From assembly GCA_023265455.1 (NCBI GenBank), contig JAHFTQ010000013.1, positions 1 to 56,429 of the forward strand: a stretch of 56,429 nt of DNA, read 5' to 3'. The stretch's first letter is position 1. Each line of letters starts with the position of its first letter. Source of the stretch: Parachlamydiales bacterium (GTDB lineage: Bacteria; Chlamydiota; Chlamydiia; Chlamydiales; Rhabdochlamydiaceae). Below, one piece after another: positions 1 to 8,436 of this stretch. Below the pieces are notes generated by a model that did not search any database, was not told the origin of the DNA, and saw only the letters and a program-made list of their open reading frames with translations. A program made the position numbers and the translations under genes.

Positions 1-1
1 C

Positions 2-334
2 CGAGAGAAATTAGCCCAGTTTAGGCCGGTTTTACTTCCCGAGGATCAGATGGAGGTTTTAGCGCTGCAGCAAAGCTGGCAGCAGACTCACGGCTCTCCG
101 ATCCCCATCAAGGCTCGTATTCCGAGCTGGTCGCTCATTGCCAATATTTGCGCCTCTTCTTCCGAAGTCGGGTTCTTGCCCGATTTTCTTGCGAAAAAGT
201 TCCAGCTCCACCCAGTCCTCTGGCAACCAGCTCCTTCTGCGTACCGGGTTCTTGCCATCTACCGCAGCGCTGGCAAACCTCTGCAACAGCGGTTTGATCG
301 GCTTTTGCGGACCTTACTTGTTGTGTTTAGTTAG
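2..334 (+). CDS. C-terminal part of a LysR-type regulator (5' end outside window)
   Basis: The reading frame is open from the first bases of the window and ends at a stop at 334, so only about 110 C-terminal residues are visible. The segment PSWSLIANICASSSEVGFLP followed by a strand like YRVLAIYRS resembles the end of the LysR effector-binding domain, where a helix, a 'GiGflP' turn and a final beta strand follow each other. The DNA-binding half is not in the window. An ATG at 50 lies inside the frame but is probably not the start, because homologous-looking sequence continues upstream of it. The gene converges with the F-box gene and overlaps its 3' end by 8 bases. The family call rests on pattern only. 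Confidence 0.5.
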   Translation, partial: REKLAQFRPVLLPEDQMEVLALQQSWQQTHGSPIPIKARIPSWSLIANICASSSEVGFLPDFLAKKFQLHPVLWQPAPSAYRVLAIYRSAGKPLQQRFDRLLRTLLVVFS

Positions 335-872
335 AGAATTGCATTGAAAAATAGGTGAGAAAACGCTTTTCCTGAGCTGGAGTGAGCTCTGCGCAAACCT
401 TTTCAATTTTGAGCGACAGGTGATTCAAAGAGTTTGGATGGAGATCAATGCGTTTTTTTAATTCTTCGAAGATTTGAGAAATCTTGTTGTCTTTTTCCTG
501 AATGGGGAAAATCCTACCAGGGTATAGAGTAAAAAGGGTGTCGAAAATTGTGTCAACGATTGTTCTATGCTCCTGAGATTGGAAGTTGTAACGTCCTGCT
601 TCTTCAGCCAGTCTCAATAAGAAGCTCAACGTCGGCTCTGGAATGCCCCAGAGAAGGCGCTCTTTAAGGCCTTGGATTTTAATGATACGAGGAGAAAACT
701 CTGTGTATAAATTTAATTGGACAGGAGTAAGATGTCGCCACAAGAACGAGCTCCTCATCAGCCAAGCAAATTTGTTAGCAGTAAGTGCAAGGCTGACCAA
801 GTCTCTGAGCGGCAGTCGTGTGACAATATAGCGGCAGGTGATGGAATCGTCTAATTGTTGCAGTGAGGTCAT
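327..872 (-). CDS. F-box domain protein, putative host-directed effector
   Basis: A 181-residue protein whose first 50 residues fit an F-box: a short N-terminus, then LPLRDLVSLALTANKFAWLM and an SFLWRHL motif. F-box domains bind Skp1 in eukaryotic SCF ubiquitin ligases, and amoeba-associated chlamydiae are known to carry many such genes. The rest (residues 60-181) is helical with no recognisable substrate-binding repeats. There is no signal peptide, so export would have to be by type III secretion, which the sequence cannot prove. A second F-box protein is encoded at 54097-54624 and an F-box-like segment lies inside the 1302-residue protein at 40017. Confidence 0.65.
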   Translation of the reverse strand: MTSLQQLDDSITCRYIVTRLPLRDLVSLALTANKFAWLMRSSFLWRHLTPVQLNLYTEFSPRIIKIQGLKERLLWGIPEPTLSFLLRLAEEAGRYNFQSQEHRTIVDTIFDTLFTLYPGRIFPIQEKDNKISQIFEELKKRIDLHPNSLNHLSLKIEKVCAELTPAQEKRFLTYFSMQFSN

Positions 873-997
873 GAAAAGGTTTCCTAAAATGCCTCAGTAT
901 AATCTGGATGAATTTAAGTGACAAAAAAAATTCTGCAATTTTTTTTCAGATGAGCTCTTCCAATAAATAGGTTTCTAATCTATGCTCGTTCGTCACT

Positions 998-1981
998 ATG
1001 GCGATCCTTTCCGTTCAATCTCTGACTAGAGTTTTTCGGATTCCCAAAGGCCGTCGAGGGTTTTGGAAGGAGATTTCCGCTCTATTTTCCCGTGAATATG
1101 ACGTCAAAGTGGCTCTTGATGCGATCTCGTTTGAGATTGCAGAAGGAGAGTTGGTGGGCTATATCGGCCCCAATGGAGCCGGTAAAAGCACGACGGTGAA
1201 GATTCTTTCGGGGATTTTGGTTCCGGGGAGCGGAGAGGTGAGCGTGCTGGGGAAAACACCCTGGAAGCACCGTCTAGAGATCGTTCGTCAAATCGGGGTC
1301 GTCTTTGGCCAAAGGACGCAACTTTGGTGGGACCTGCAAGTGATTGAATCATTCCAGCTTCTGAAAGCGATCTATGGGATTTCTGAAACCGCTTACCAGC
1401 AAAATCTAGAGGCTCTTGTCAATGCACTTGAGCTTGCGGAGCTATTGCACGTTCCCGTGAGGCTTTTAAGTTTAGGACAGCGGATGCGCTGTGACATTGC
1501 AGCTTCGCTTCTTCATTCTCCAAAAATTCTTTTTCTCGATGAGCCAACGATCGGCTTGGACGCTGTGAGTAAACTGGCTGTCAGAGATTTTATTCGTAGA
1601 CTGAACCAAGAACAGAAAGTAACGATTTTATTGACGACGCACGATATGGATGATATCGAAGCGCTCTGTAAAAGGGTTCTTGTCTTAAGCGAAGGAAAAA
1701 TCTATTTCGACGGAGCTCTAGGTGATTTAAGAAGAAAAATTTTGCCTGAAAGACGGCTGGTGGTTGATTTGGTGGAACAGCAGGGTGTGATTCATGAGCC
1801 GGAAGCGAAAGTGATTCGGCAAGAAGGGCACCGTGTATGGCTCAGCTTTGATCCCAGCGTCACGCCTGCTGCCGAGCTGATTGCACGGATCACAGCCAAG
1901 CACGCTGTAGCCGATCTTTTTGTAGAGAACCCGCCGATTGAAGAGACTATTGCGACGCTCTATCGAGGACAGCGCAGGTGA
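998..1981 (+). CDS. ABC-2 type transporter ATP-binding protein
   Basis: A 327-residue ATPase of the ABC-2 exporter class. The Walker A motif GPNGAGKST is at residues 57-65, the signature LSLGQ at 157-161, Walker B ILFLDEP at about 177-183 and the switch histidine in LLTTHDMDD. It is of the daunorubicin/antibiotic-resistance type with a C-terminal extension of about 80 residues. The next gene starts inside its stop codon, and two permease genes follow, so all three parts of one exporter are present. The substrate cannot be read from the sequence. The proximity of a glycan gene cluster on the other strand makes a lipid or glycan possible, but this is only context. No clear ribosome-binding site precedes the ATG. 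Confidence 0.9.
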   Translation: MAILSVQSLTRVFRIPKGRRGFWKEISALFSREYDVKVALDAISFEIAEGELVGYIGPNGAGKSTTVKILSGILVPGSGEVSVLGKTPWKHRLEIVRQIGVVFGQRTQLWWDLQVIESFQLLKAIYGISETAYQQNLEALVNALELAELLHVPVRLLSLGQRMRCDIAASLLHSPKILFLDEPTIGLDAVSKLAVRDFIRRLNQEQKVTILLTTHDMDDIEALCKRVLVLSEGKIYFDGALGDLRRKILPERRLVVDLVEQQGVIHEPEAKVIRQEGHRVWLSFDPSVTPAAELIARITAKHAVADLFVENPPIEETIATLYRGQRR

Positions 1982-2769
1982 GGGGTTACGCAGCGATTTT
2001 CAAGATTCGGATGAAAACCCTGTTTCAATACCGGGCAGCAGCTTTTGCAGGGATCTGCACTCAGCTGTTTTGGGGAATTGTCAATGTGATGATTTTCCGA
2101 GCTTTTTATTCAGAAGCGACCCTTGCTGAGCCGTTAACTTTGAGTCAAACAGTGACTTTTATTTGGGTAGGGCAGGCTCTTTTACAACTCCTTCCCTGGA
2201 ACATCGACAAAGAAGTGGGTGCAGCGGTCAGAAGCGGCAACATTGCTTATGAGCTGGTTCGTCCTCTTCATCTTTATGGTCTTTGGTTTGTGCGGACCTT
2301 AGCTCTGCGGTTGGTTCCAACTGTGCTGAGATGTCTTCCGATTTTTGTTTTAGGCGGTCTTTTTTTTGGGCTTAAGGCTCCAGTTTCATGGGAAGCAGGG
2401 TTTGCTTTTGGCTGCTCAGTGACGTTGGCATTTTTTCTCTCGGCTGCAATCGGGACTCTCATGATTATTTCTCTTTTTTGGACGCTATCGGGTGAGGGGA
2501 TCCAGCGCCTTCTCCCTCACTGTACGGTTCTCTTGTCGGGGATGATTATTCCGCTCCCTTTATTTCCCTCGTGGATGCAGCCGTTTTTGAATGTCCAGCC
2601 CTTTAGGGGGATCATGGATATCCCTTGTCGCCTTTATACCGGTGTAATCCCTTTTTCAGAGGCATTTTATTATCTAGGATTTCAGCTGGCTTGGATCCTC
2701 GCATTGATTGCGCTCGGTCGGTGGCTGATGCAGAAAGTCATGCGGCAATTGGTAATCCAGGGAGGGTAA
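1978..2769 (+). CDS. ABC-2 type transporter permease (first)
   Basis: A 263-residue membrane protein with about six hydrophobic segments, resembling the ABC-2 permease family that pairs with a second permease (COG4587/COG3694 type). It begins at a GTG that overlaps the TGA of the ATPase gene, which suggests translational coupling. The motif WNIDKEVGAAVRSGNIAYEL near residue 75 matches the conserved cytoplasmic element of the family, where the phrase 'i..G.i.yeLvrP' is typical. It probably forms a heterodimeric channel with the product of the next gene, energised by the ATPase at 998-1981. Confidence 0.85.
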   Translation: MRGYAAIFKIRMKTLFQYRAAAFAGICTQLFWGIVNVMIFRAFYSEATLAEPLTLSQTVTFIWVGQALLQLLPWNIDKEVGAAVRSGNIAYELVRPLHLYGLWFVRTLALRLVPTVLRCLPIFVLGGLFFGLKAPVSWEAGFAFGCSVTLAFFLSAAIGTLMIISLFWTLSGEGIQRLLPHCTVLLSGMIIPLPLFPSWMQPFLNVQPFRGIMDIPCRLYTGVIPFSEAFYYLGFQLAWILALIALGRWLMQKVMRQLVIQGG

Positions 2770-2772
2770 CCT

Positions 2773-3549
2773 ATGCTATGGAAACTCGTTGCTGTCTCGA
2801 TCCGCTCTCAAATGCAATACCCAGCCTCGTTTTTGATGGTTGGCGCCGCTTTTTTCCTTGGAACCTTCATCGATATTGTCGGGATTTGGGTGTTATTTGA
2901 TAGGTTCCAGATGGTCAAAGGGTGGACGTTATTTGAAGTGGGTCTGATCTATGGGATCGTTCATATGGGATTTTCCATCGCTGAGGTGTTTGCCAGGGGC
3001 TTTGATCACTTTGACATCTTGGTTAAGCAAGGAAATTTTGATCGGTTGCTTCTGCGACCGATAAGCCCTCTCTTGCAGGTAGCTGTGAGTGAAGTGCAAT
3101 TGATTAGAATCGGACGTTTTTTCCAAGGACTGATTGTTTTGGTCTGGAGCGCATCTCATCTTGCATTTTCACTCTTTTCTTTCCATGCTCTTGTCATTCT
3201 TTTTTCAATTGCGGGCACTGCAGCGCTTTTCTACGGACTCTTCGTCATCCAAGCAGCGGTAACATTCTGGACGGTTGAGACACTTGAATTGATGAATATC
3301 ACGACGTTTGGAGGTGTTCAAACAGGGCAATATCCGATGTCGATTTATCCTCGCCATTTTCGGCTGATTTTCACGCTCTTGATACCTATAGCTTGCGTTG
3401 CCTATTATCCTGTTGCGACCTTACTGCGTCATGAGGAAATTCCTTTTGGCCTGGGGTTGGTGGCACCACTTGCAGGCTTTGTTTTTCTCTACCTAGCTTG
3501 CCGACTCTGGTATGTGGGTGTTAGACATTATCGGTCATCGGGTAGCTGA
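2773..3549 (+). CDS. ABC-2 type transporter permease (second)
   Basis: A 258-residue protein with about six membrane segments and the family pattern FDILVKQGNFDRLLLRPISP at about residues 78-97, the counterpart of the 'G.l..yLlrP' element in the preceding permease. It starts 3 bases after the first permease ends. Its own stop overlaps the ATG of the ComB-like gene by one base (TGATG). The two permeases are similar in architecture but clearly different in sequence, as expected for a heterodimer. The transported substrate is unknown. Confidence 0.85.
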   Translation: MLWKLVAVSIRSQMQYPASFLMVGAAFFLGTFIDIVGIWVLFDRFQMVKGWTLFEVGLIYGIVHMGFSIAEVFARGFDHFDILVKQGNFDRLLLRPISPLLQVAVSEVQLIRIGRFFQGLIVLVWSASHLAFSLFSFHALVILFSIAGTAALFYGLFVIQAAVTFWTVETLELMNITTFGGVQTGQYPMSIYPRHFRLIFTLLIPIACVAYYPVATLLRHEEIPFGLGLVAPLAGFVFLYLACRLWYVGVRHYRSSGS

Positions 3550-4196
3550 TGAAAGTTACCGTTGTTATTGATGTCTTTCGTGCTTTTACAACGGCTTCCT
3601 ATGTTCTAGCGCAGTCTCCTGTCCACTATGTTCTCACACCCGATAGCACAGTCATTGCGAGGTTAGTGACAGATGTGGCTCACCCCATCATCATTGGCAA
3701 GCCTGAGAAAGGGATGGAGCATTTAGTCACGTATCAGATCCCCAATTCTCCAACGCGGGCACAAGAGCTCTCAATAGTAGGCCGTACCGTTTTTCATCGC
3801 ACTGAGGCCGGGGCAAGGGGGGTTCTTCAGGCTAAAGATGCAGATCTGATTTTGGTGGCCGGATTTGTCAATGCTGATGCAACGATCCGTTACATTAAAA
3901 CTCTTAAAGATCCTGAATTGAAAATTGTTCCCATGGGACATGAAGCCGCGACACCTTCTCTAGAAGATGATCTTTGCGCTAACTACATTGAGGCTTGTCT
4001 CAAAGGTAAAGAGTTTAGCTTAGGGCCCTTTCTGCCCGAACTTCGAACAGGTCCCGGCCGGTATTTTTTCTCGACAGATCAGTGGCAATATCCTCAGAAG
4101 GACTTTGATATGTGTCTTGAAATAGGCCGCTTTGACTTTGCGATTCAAGCCGAAGTGAAGGATGACTATGCGGTTTTAACGCGCCAGAGTTCCTAG
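3549..4196 (+). CDS. ComB-family 2-phosphosulfolactate phosphatase-like protein
   Basis: A 215-residue protein that follows the ComB fold from end to end: VVIDVFRAFTTA near the N-terminus, then HRTEAGARGVLQA, LVAGFVNADATIRYI and EDDLCANYIEACLKG. Characterised ComB proteins are Mg-dependent phosphatases that release sulfolactate from 2-phosphosulfolactate in coenzyme M synthesis. Other bacterial members have no proven substrate, and no other coenzyme M genes are visible here, so the reaction should be taken as a family label. It overlaps the permease stop by one base, which places it in the exporter operon. Its 3' end overlaps the convergent deacetylase-like gene by 21 bases. Length is slightly short for the family (about 230-240). 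Confidence 0.75.
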   Translation: MKVTVVIDVFRAFTTASYVLAQSPVHYVLTPDSTVIARLVTDVAHPIIIGKPEKGMEHLVTYQIPNSPTRAQELSIVGRTVFHRTEAGARGVLQAKDADLILVAGFVNADATIRYIKTLKDPELKIVPMGHEAATPSLEDDLCANYIEACLKGKEFSLGPFLPELRTGPGRYFFSTDQWQYPQKDFDMCLEIGRFDFAIQAEVKDDYAVLTRQSS

Positions 4197-4877
4197 AGAA
4201 GAAGAGGGAGGGGCGACCTGTAAGAGGTCGATGAGAAAATCCCTAATTCCGCGGCCTTTCCATCGGAGGCGGTCGAGATCTTGGCGGGTCATTTCGCTCC
4301 AACTTTTGCGACTCATTGACTGTTTGATTTGAGACATGTAGGTAAAGTCGGGGGTATTGAGGGCAAAGTGCATAGGATGGATGAGAATGACTTTGGGGCC
4401 TTCTTTCATGAGGGCCTGAGAGAGGTTGGGATGTATTTCCAGGGGGTGCTTTCGCCAGAGATATCCTCCATCTTCTAGGAAAATAGGGACCTCTAAAAGT
4501 CCAAAACGGTCTCTGAAAGGAGCCACTGTCTCTAAATCAGTACAGACATTGGAAGAGATCTGCATGCCAGCTTCTACTAGAGCTTGTTTAGAGCTGTTGC
4601 AAATTCCAAAGCGGTGGCACCTAAAGCCAGGTAGGTTATGCGGGAGATCCATGACGTAGCTAACGACTTCAGCAATGGTAGACCCGTGAGATGAGGTAGG
4701 ATCGAAATAGGGATGTAGCCCTACTTCGATCTTATCCATGAGGGCTTCCACGCTGGGAGATCTGTGCGTGATAAAGACCGTCGGGCGAATCTGCCGGTTT
4801 AGTAGAAAGTCGAGAGTCTCTTCAATCGCAGGCTCACAGGCCCAGTCGGTATCTAAGGTAACGATTAAACTGTGCAT
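4176..4877 (-). CDS. Polysaccharide deacetylase-like protein, last gene of glycan operon
   Basis: A 233-residue protein resembling the NodB/carbohydrate esterase 4 superfamily in a divergent form. The N-terminal strand VTLDTDWA supplies D9 and D11, GLHPYF supplies H55, and the later ILIHPMHF is typical of the 'WbmS-like' subgroup found in glycan clusters. CE4 enzymes remove N- or O-acetyl groups from sugars with a metal bound by Asp-His-His. Here a likely target is an N-acetylated sugar made by the cluster, but that is inference. The start codon overlaps the radical SAM gene by 13 bases and it is last of six overlapping genes. No signal peptide is visible, suggesting a cytoplasmic substrate. 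Confidence 0.6.
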   Translation of the reverse strand: MHSLIVTLDTDWACEPAIEETLDFLLNRQIRPTVFITHRSPSVEALMDKIEVGLHPYFDPTSSHGSTIAEVVSYVMDLPHNLPGFRCHRFGICNSSKQALVEAGMQISSNVCTDLETVAPFRDRFGLLEVPIFLEDGGYLWRKHPLEIHPNLSQALMKEGPKVILIHPMHFALNTPDFTYMSQIKQSMSRKSWSEMTRQDLDRLRWKGRGIRDFLIDLLQVAPPSSSLGTLAR

Positions 4878-5797
4878 GGGGCCAATGAATGAAAGCGGTG
4901 ATAGCGTTCCTTATCAATATCGTGTTTAGAAAATAACTCTTCCATGGAATTGTAGGAGCGAAGATCTTGAGTCCGTGGGCTTGAGGACCACGTGTCTCCT
5001 GTTCGCATATATTGGGCATTTCCATACGATAAAATATTGAACAGCGATGCGTTCATTTCTTCATTATCTTTAAAGTGGAGTCGGAAGGGACAGCCTGCGA
5101 GGACCTTTTCAACTTTTTCCTGAAACTGCTCGTAGACGTTTTTAGGGACTGAATGAGCGATATCAGTGTCAGGAGCGTCGTACGACATGTACTGATAAAA
5201 TTTCCAGCAAGAGATTTTAGCTCCAACAGCGTCCAGGGCATCGAGAATGGAAGAGACCTCATCTGGAAGGGTGAGGTAATTTTTTGTGCTGACAACGCTG
5301 TGGAGTTTGAGCTCGATTCCTCGCTTGGATAAACGTCCACAGACTTGAACGATCCGTTCATAATAATTGTTAAATTTTTGGTTGTTTCTACCGATTTGGG
5401 TTAATAGACTGTTTTTGGTGCTATCGATGGTGACGGCAACGAGATCAACGACGCCTTGCATTTCATCCGCAACAGGATCTTCCAGGTAAGTTCCGTTGGT
5501 GTAGAGCTCAATTTCTAAGTTCTCAGAGGGGTTAGTGGATCGAAATTGCCGGATATGACGCAGAAGTTCGATAAAATCTGAGGGGGGCTTTTTTCCAATG
5601 ATCAACACTTCACCGCCAGAGAGCGTGAGTCTACGGAAGTTGAGTTTGTGATAGAGGTGAGAGACGAGCTCTTTTTTGCTATTCAAATCGAGCTCTGCTT
5701 TGAGCTGATGGGGGGCATCTTCAAGTACGCAGTAGCTACAGGTTAGGTTGCACCTATTGGTGACCATCCAGTAGCCTTTGTAATAAGTTTTAGACAT
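4865..5797 (-). CDS. Radical SAM enzyme in glycan operon
   Basis: A 310-residue protein with the iron-sulfur motif CNLTCSYC (C16, C20, C23) and the SAM-binding SGGE at residues 60-63, so it should generate a 5'-deoxyadenosyl radical. The protein is about the size of a bare radical SAM barrel plus a short C-terminal part. I see no clear SPASM cluster (only scattered cysteines) and no B12-binding domain. It overlaps the glycosyltransferase-phosphatase gene by 8 bases and the deacetylase-like gene by 13, so it is tightly embedded in the sugar cluster. A role in modifying a sugar or nucleotide-sugar, or a peptide, cannot be decided from sequence. Confidence 0.85.
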   Translation of the reverse strand: MSKTYYKGYWMVTNRCNLTCSYCVLEDAPHQLKAELDLNSKKELVSHLYHKLNFRRLTLSGGEVLIIGKKPPSDFIELLRHIRQFRSTNPSENLEIELYTNGTYLEDPVADEMQGVVDLVAVTIDSTKNSLLTQIGRNNQKFNNYYERIVQVCGRLSKRGIELKLHSVVSTKNYLTLPDEVSSILDALDAVGAKISCWKFYQYMSYDAPDTDIAHSVPKNVYEQFQEKVEKVLAGCPFRLHFKDNEEMNASLFNILSYGNAQYMRTGDTWSSSPRTQDLRSYNSMEELFSKHDIDKERYHRFHSLAPCTV

Positions 5798-7433
5798 ATA
5801 CTATTTCCTTCTGTGATGTGATAAGGGTTCCGTCAAAATACGTTAAAAGTTCGTGATCGTAGGGGCCGTCTCCAAAAACGCGCATTTGACCGGACCAATT
5901 TATTGTACGTAGGAGGCGATGAACGGCATGTAATTTTGAAGCTCGCCAGTGAGCAATGAAGGCAGTCCCTTGATACACTTCGGAGCGGAGGCCCTGGAGT
6001 TCGGGCATTTCGGTGGCAGGAACTGCAATTTGAAGGGTTTGACCACCAAACGATATCTTTTTAGATTGAGGAAGTAGCGTTTCCAAACGGGTGATAGCCT
6101 CGGGATCAAGAGGAGTAAGCCAGAGAGGTTTGCCGCTCCCATCTGTGACAATCGATCCACTGCAGGCTACAATCCAATCGACTTTGAGCTGATGAAATGC
6201 GAGATGCTGAAGCAGATCTTCAACAGGACGAGCGCTGCAAATGATTTTTACTGGAAAATTACGAAATGCTTCGAGAGATCTTTGGGTTTTCTCAGGATCG
6301 TTTTTATGAAATAAGGTTCCGTCAAAATCACTGATGGCAATCGATTCCCTGCCAAGGATTTTAGCAGCCAGCCATTGAGAAAGTTTTTCATCTTCGTAGA
6401 GCTCGCCGATTTCAAGGGCTAGCGATGATAGTAGAGGTAAGTTATCAAGGAGTTCCTCAATGGCTATTAAAGCGGCATCGAGATCGTCAATAAATCTTGC
6501 ATAGGGTAGATGTTCTAAAAAGGCTTTAGCCGCATTGCCAGTTGCTCTAGCAATGTTGGGTAATCCTGAGGCCAATGTCTCAAAAATACTGCGGCCGAAC
6601 GTTTCGCAAGTAGAGGTTGAAAGATGCAGGTGCGCATCTTCAATAACCCCTGCAAGACGCTCTGGGGGAATATATCCTGTCCATTCTACATGATGTTCAA
6701 GATCTAGCTGCTTGATATGGGTTTTGACGAGTGTAGCATAGAGGTCGTCTTGAACAGGTCCGATCATTTGGAGGGTAGAATCTGGAAATTTGGAGCGTAT
6801 TTTTGCAAATAGTTGAACGAGTCCTACAGTGTTCTTTTGGGGTTTAATACTCCCGATGCTGCAAAATTTTGGAGGGCCATTGAGGGAGCGGACTTTGGGA
6901 GACAGAATCCGTGTATCAACTCCACGAGGCACGACATGAATATGCTCTTCTGGGATGGAGTAGTCGTCAATGAGTTGCTGTTTTTCTAGGTGGCTGGGAG
7001 TCAGAATGTTTTTAGAAAGGGCTAGCGTTGCATATTCTCTTTGAAAGTAGCTGTTTGGAACAAGTTCTCCTGAGGCTTGATAAGAGGGGGTCATAAACAT
7101 CGGAAATGTCCAAATGGTGATATCTTCATGCAAAGGAATTTTGGTGAGTCCAAATTGCATGGAGACATGACTAAAAACCACATGGGTGAACAGGTTTTCA
7201 ACTGCTTTGACTTGGGTTAAAATGAACTCTGCATTAGCAAGGCGTCTTTCAAAGCGATTGGCATGGTGATAAGGATATTTGAAATGCCATGTTGACGAAG
7301 GATCAGCTTGGGGGCCAAATTGCATAATCTTGAGATTGCTGCCTAAAGCGCGCTGCAGGGATGCGACGAGCCTAGCGCCCCCATCTCTTTGACTCTCTTG
7401 TGGGCCGCATTTTTCAGTGACTAGCAAAAACAT
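5790..7433 (-). CDS. Fusion of GT4 glycosyltransferase and HAD phosphatase
   Basis: Starting at the ATG at 7433 the protein has 547 residues. Residues 1 to about 360 are a GT-B glycosyltransferase of family 4 type, with GSIKPQKN in the donor domain and the E(x7)E element within ETFGRSIFETLASG at about 277-291. Residues from about 365 are a HAD phosphatase with the nucleophile motif DFDGTL (369-374), a CSARP motif II region and FGDGPYD near the C-terminus, of the Cof/sucrose-phosphatase type. A fusion of this kind could transfer a sugar from a phosphorylated donor and then dephosphorylate the product, as sucrose or mannosylglycerate pathways do, but that is inference. A TTG at 7475 gives a longer alternative start with 62 bases of overlap. 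Confidence 0.8.
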   Translation of the reverse strand: MFLLVTEKCGPQESQRDGGARLVASLQRALGSNLKIMQFGPQADPSSTWHFKYPYHHANRFERRLANAEFILTQVKAVENLFTHVVFSHVSMQFGLTKIPLHEDITIWTFPMFMTPSYQASGELVPNSYFQREYATLALSKNILTPSHLEKQQLIDDYSIPEEHIHVVPRGVDTRILSPKVRSLNGPPKFCSIGSIKPQKNTVGLVQLFAKIRSKFPDSTLQMIGPVQDDLYATLVKTHIKQLDLEHHVEWTGYIPPERLAGVIEDAHLHLSTSTCETFGRSIFETLASGLPNIARATGNAAKAFLEHLPYARFIDDLDAALIAIEELLDNLPLLSSLALEIGELYEDEKLSQWLAAKILGRESIAISDFDGTLFHKNDPEKTQRSLEAFRNFPVKIICSARPVEDLLQHLAFHQLKVDWIVACSGSIVTDGSGKPLWLTPLDPEAITRLETLLPQSKKISFGGQTLQIAVPATEMPELQGLRSEVYQGTAFIAHWRASKLHAVHRLLRTINWSGQMRVFGDGPYDHELLTYFDGTLITSQKEIVYV

Positions 7434-8436
7434 GTTCGTACCGTTTAAAAATTTTATTCCAGCAATAGCCATCAAAAAATGGAGCCTTCTTGGGAAGCTG
7501 TTTTAAAAAGGGTTCAACAGTGTCTGCAATTTGCTCTGCAGAGTTGAGATCGACTAAGAGACCGCGGTCTTCTGTAACGATTTCTGGAAGGGCTCCGCTA
7601 CGTCCTGCTATGACAAAAGTCCCAGCCGTGAGAGCTTCTAAAATAGATCTACCCATTCCTTCTGCATGAATGTAAGAGCCTCCGGGAACCTCTGTCAAAT
7701 GATCTGTACTGAGCTGCATATAAAATTGAGCCTGGGAAATTTCTTGGCAGACTTTTCGATTATCCAGGGGGCCTAGAAATTGGACGACTTGAGATAGGCC
7801 ATCTTGGGCGACTTGTTGTTTTGCTGATTCAAGTAGAGGTCCATCACCCGCAAGCCGAACTCTGAGTTTATGGCCGCGCAAGACTAGTAAGCGAATCACA
7901 GAGAGCAGGAGTGCATGGTTTTTGTAAGGAACAAAACGGGCTGCACAGAAAATCGTAGGAGGGTCTTGATCAATAACAGTAGGGGATTGTAGTGCAGCTG
8001 TATTCACACCTCCGATGCAGCGTAAGAAGGGGGATGTGATACCGGCCGTCCGGAGACGATTTTCTGTGTAAGCTGAGTTTGTGATTAATACATCAAGGGT
8101 GCTGTTCAAGGTTGTGACCCAATAAGACAGTCTTGAGGCATGATCTGGAATTTGTTGATGGATAAGCGGAGCTTTTAAGATTTCATTTCCTCCTGTGCGG
8201 TAAATGAAAACAGATTTGGGAAAGAGTTGGCGTAACTCTTCAAGTTCTTCGATCCAATGGCCGCTATTAAAAAAGAGAAAAGCCGGGTTGTAGCGCTGAT
8301 AGTTTTCATTGTTCTTGGTGATGATACCTGCAATGGGAAATCGTTCATGAGAAGAAAAGTGCTGAATGAAATACTCGGCGTGCATTTCCATTCCACCGAT
8401 AGATCCTGGGACGGCGAAAAAAAGGATGCTAGACAT
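7414..8436 (-). CDS. Family 4 glycosyltransferase
   Basis: A 340-residue GT-B glycosyltransferase. The N-terminal acceptor domain begins with a glycine-rich loop (PGSIGGMEMHAE). The donor domain shows CAARFVPYKNH, VRLAGDGPLLE and the catalytic-region motif EGMGRSILEALTAGTFVIA, with the two glutamates of the E(x7)E signature. It lies between the UDP-GlcNAc 2-epimerase gene (8-base overlap) and the GT-HAD fusion gene (20-base overlap). The likely donor is a UDP-sugar, and UDP-ManNAc or UDP-ManNAcA made by the two upstream genes are natural candidates. It has no membrane segment. Confidence 0.88.
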   Translation of the reverse strand: MSSILFFAVPGSIGGMEMHAEYFIQHFSSHERFPIAGIITKNNENYQRYNPAFLFFNSGHWIEELEELRQLFPKSVFIYRTGGNEILKAPLIHQQIPDHASRLSYWVTTLNSTLDVLITNSAYTENRLRTAGITSPFLRCIGGVNTAALQSPTVIDQDPPTIFCAARFVPYKNHALLLSVIRLLVLRGHKLRVRLAGDGPLLESAKQQVAQDGLSQVVQFLGPLDNRKVCQEISQAQFYMQLSTDHLTEVPGGSYIHAEGMGRSILEALTAGTFVIAGRSGALPEIVTEDRGLLVDLNSAEQIADTVEPFLKQLPKKAPFFDGYCWNKIFKRYEHVFASH

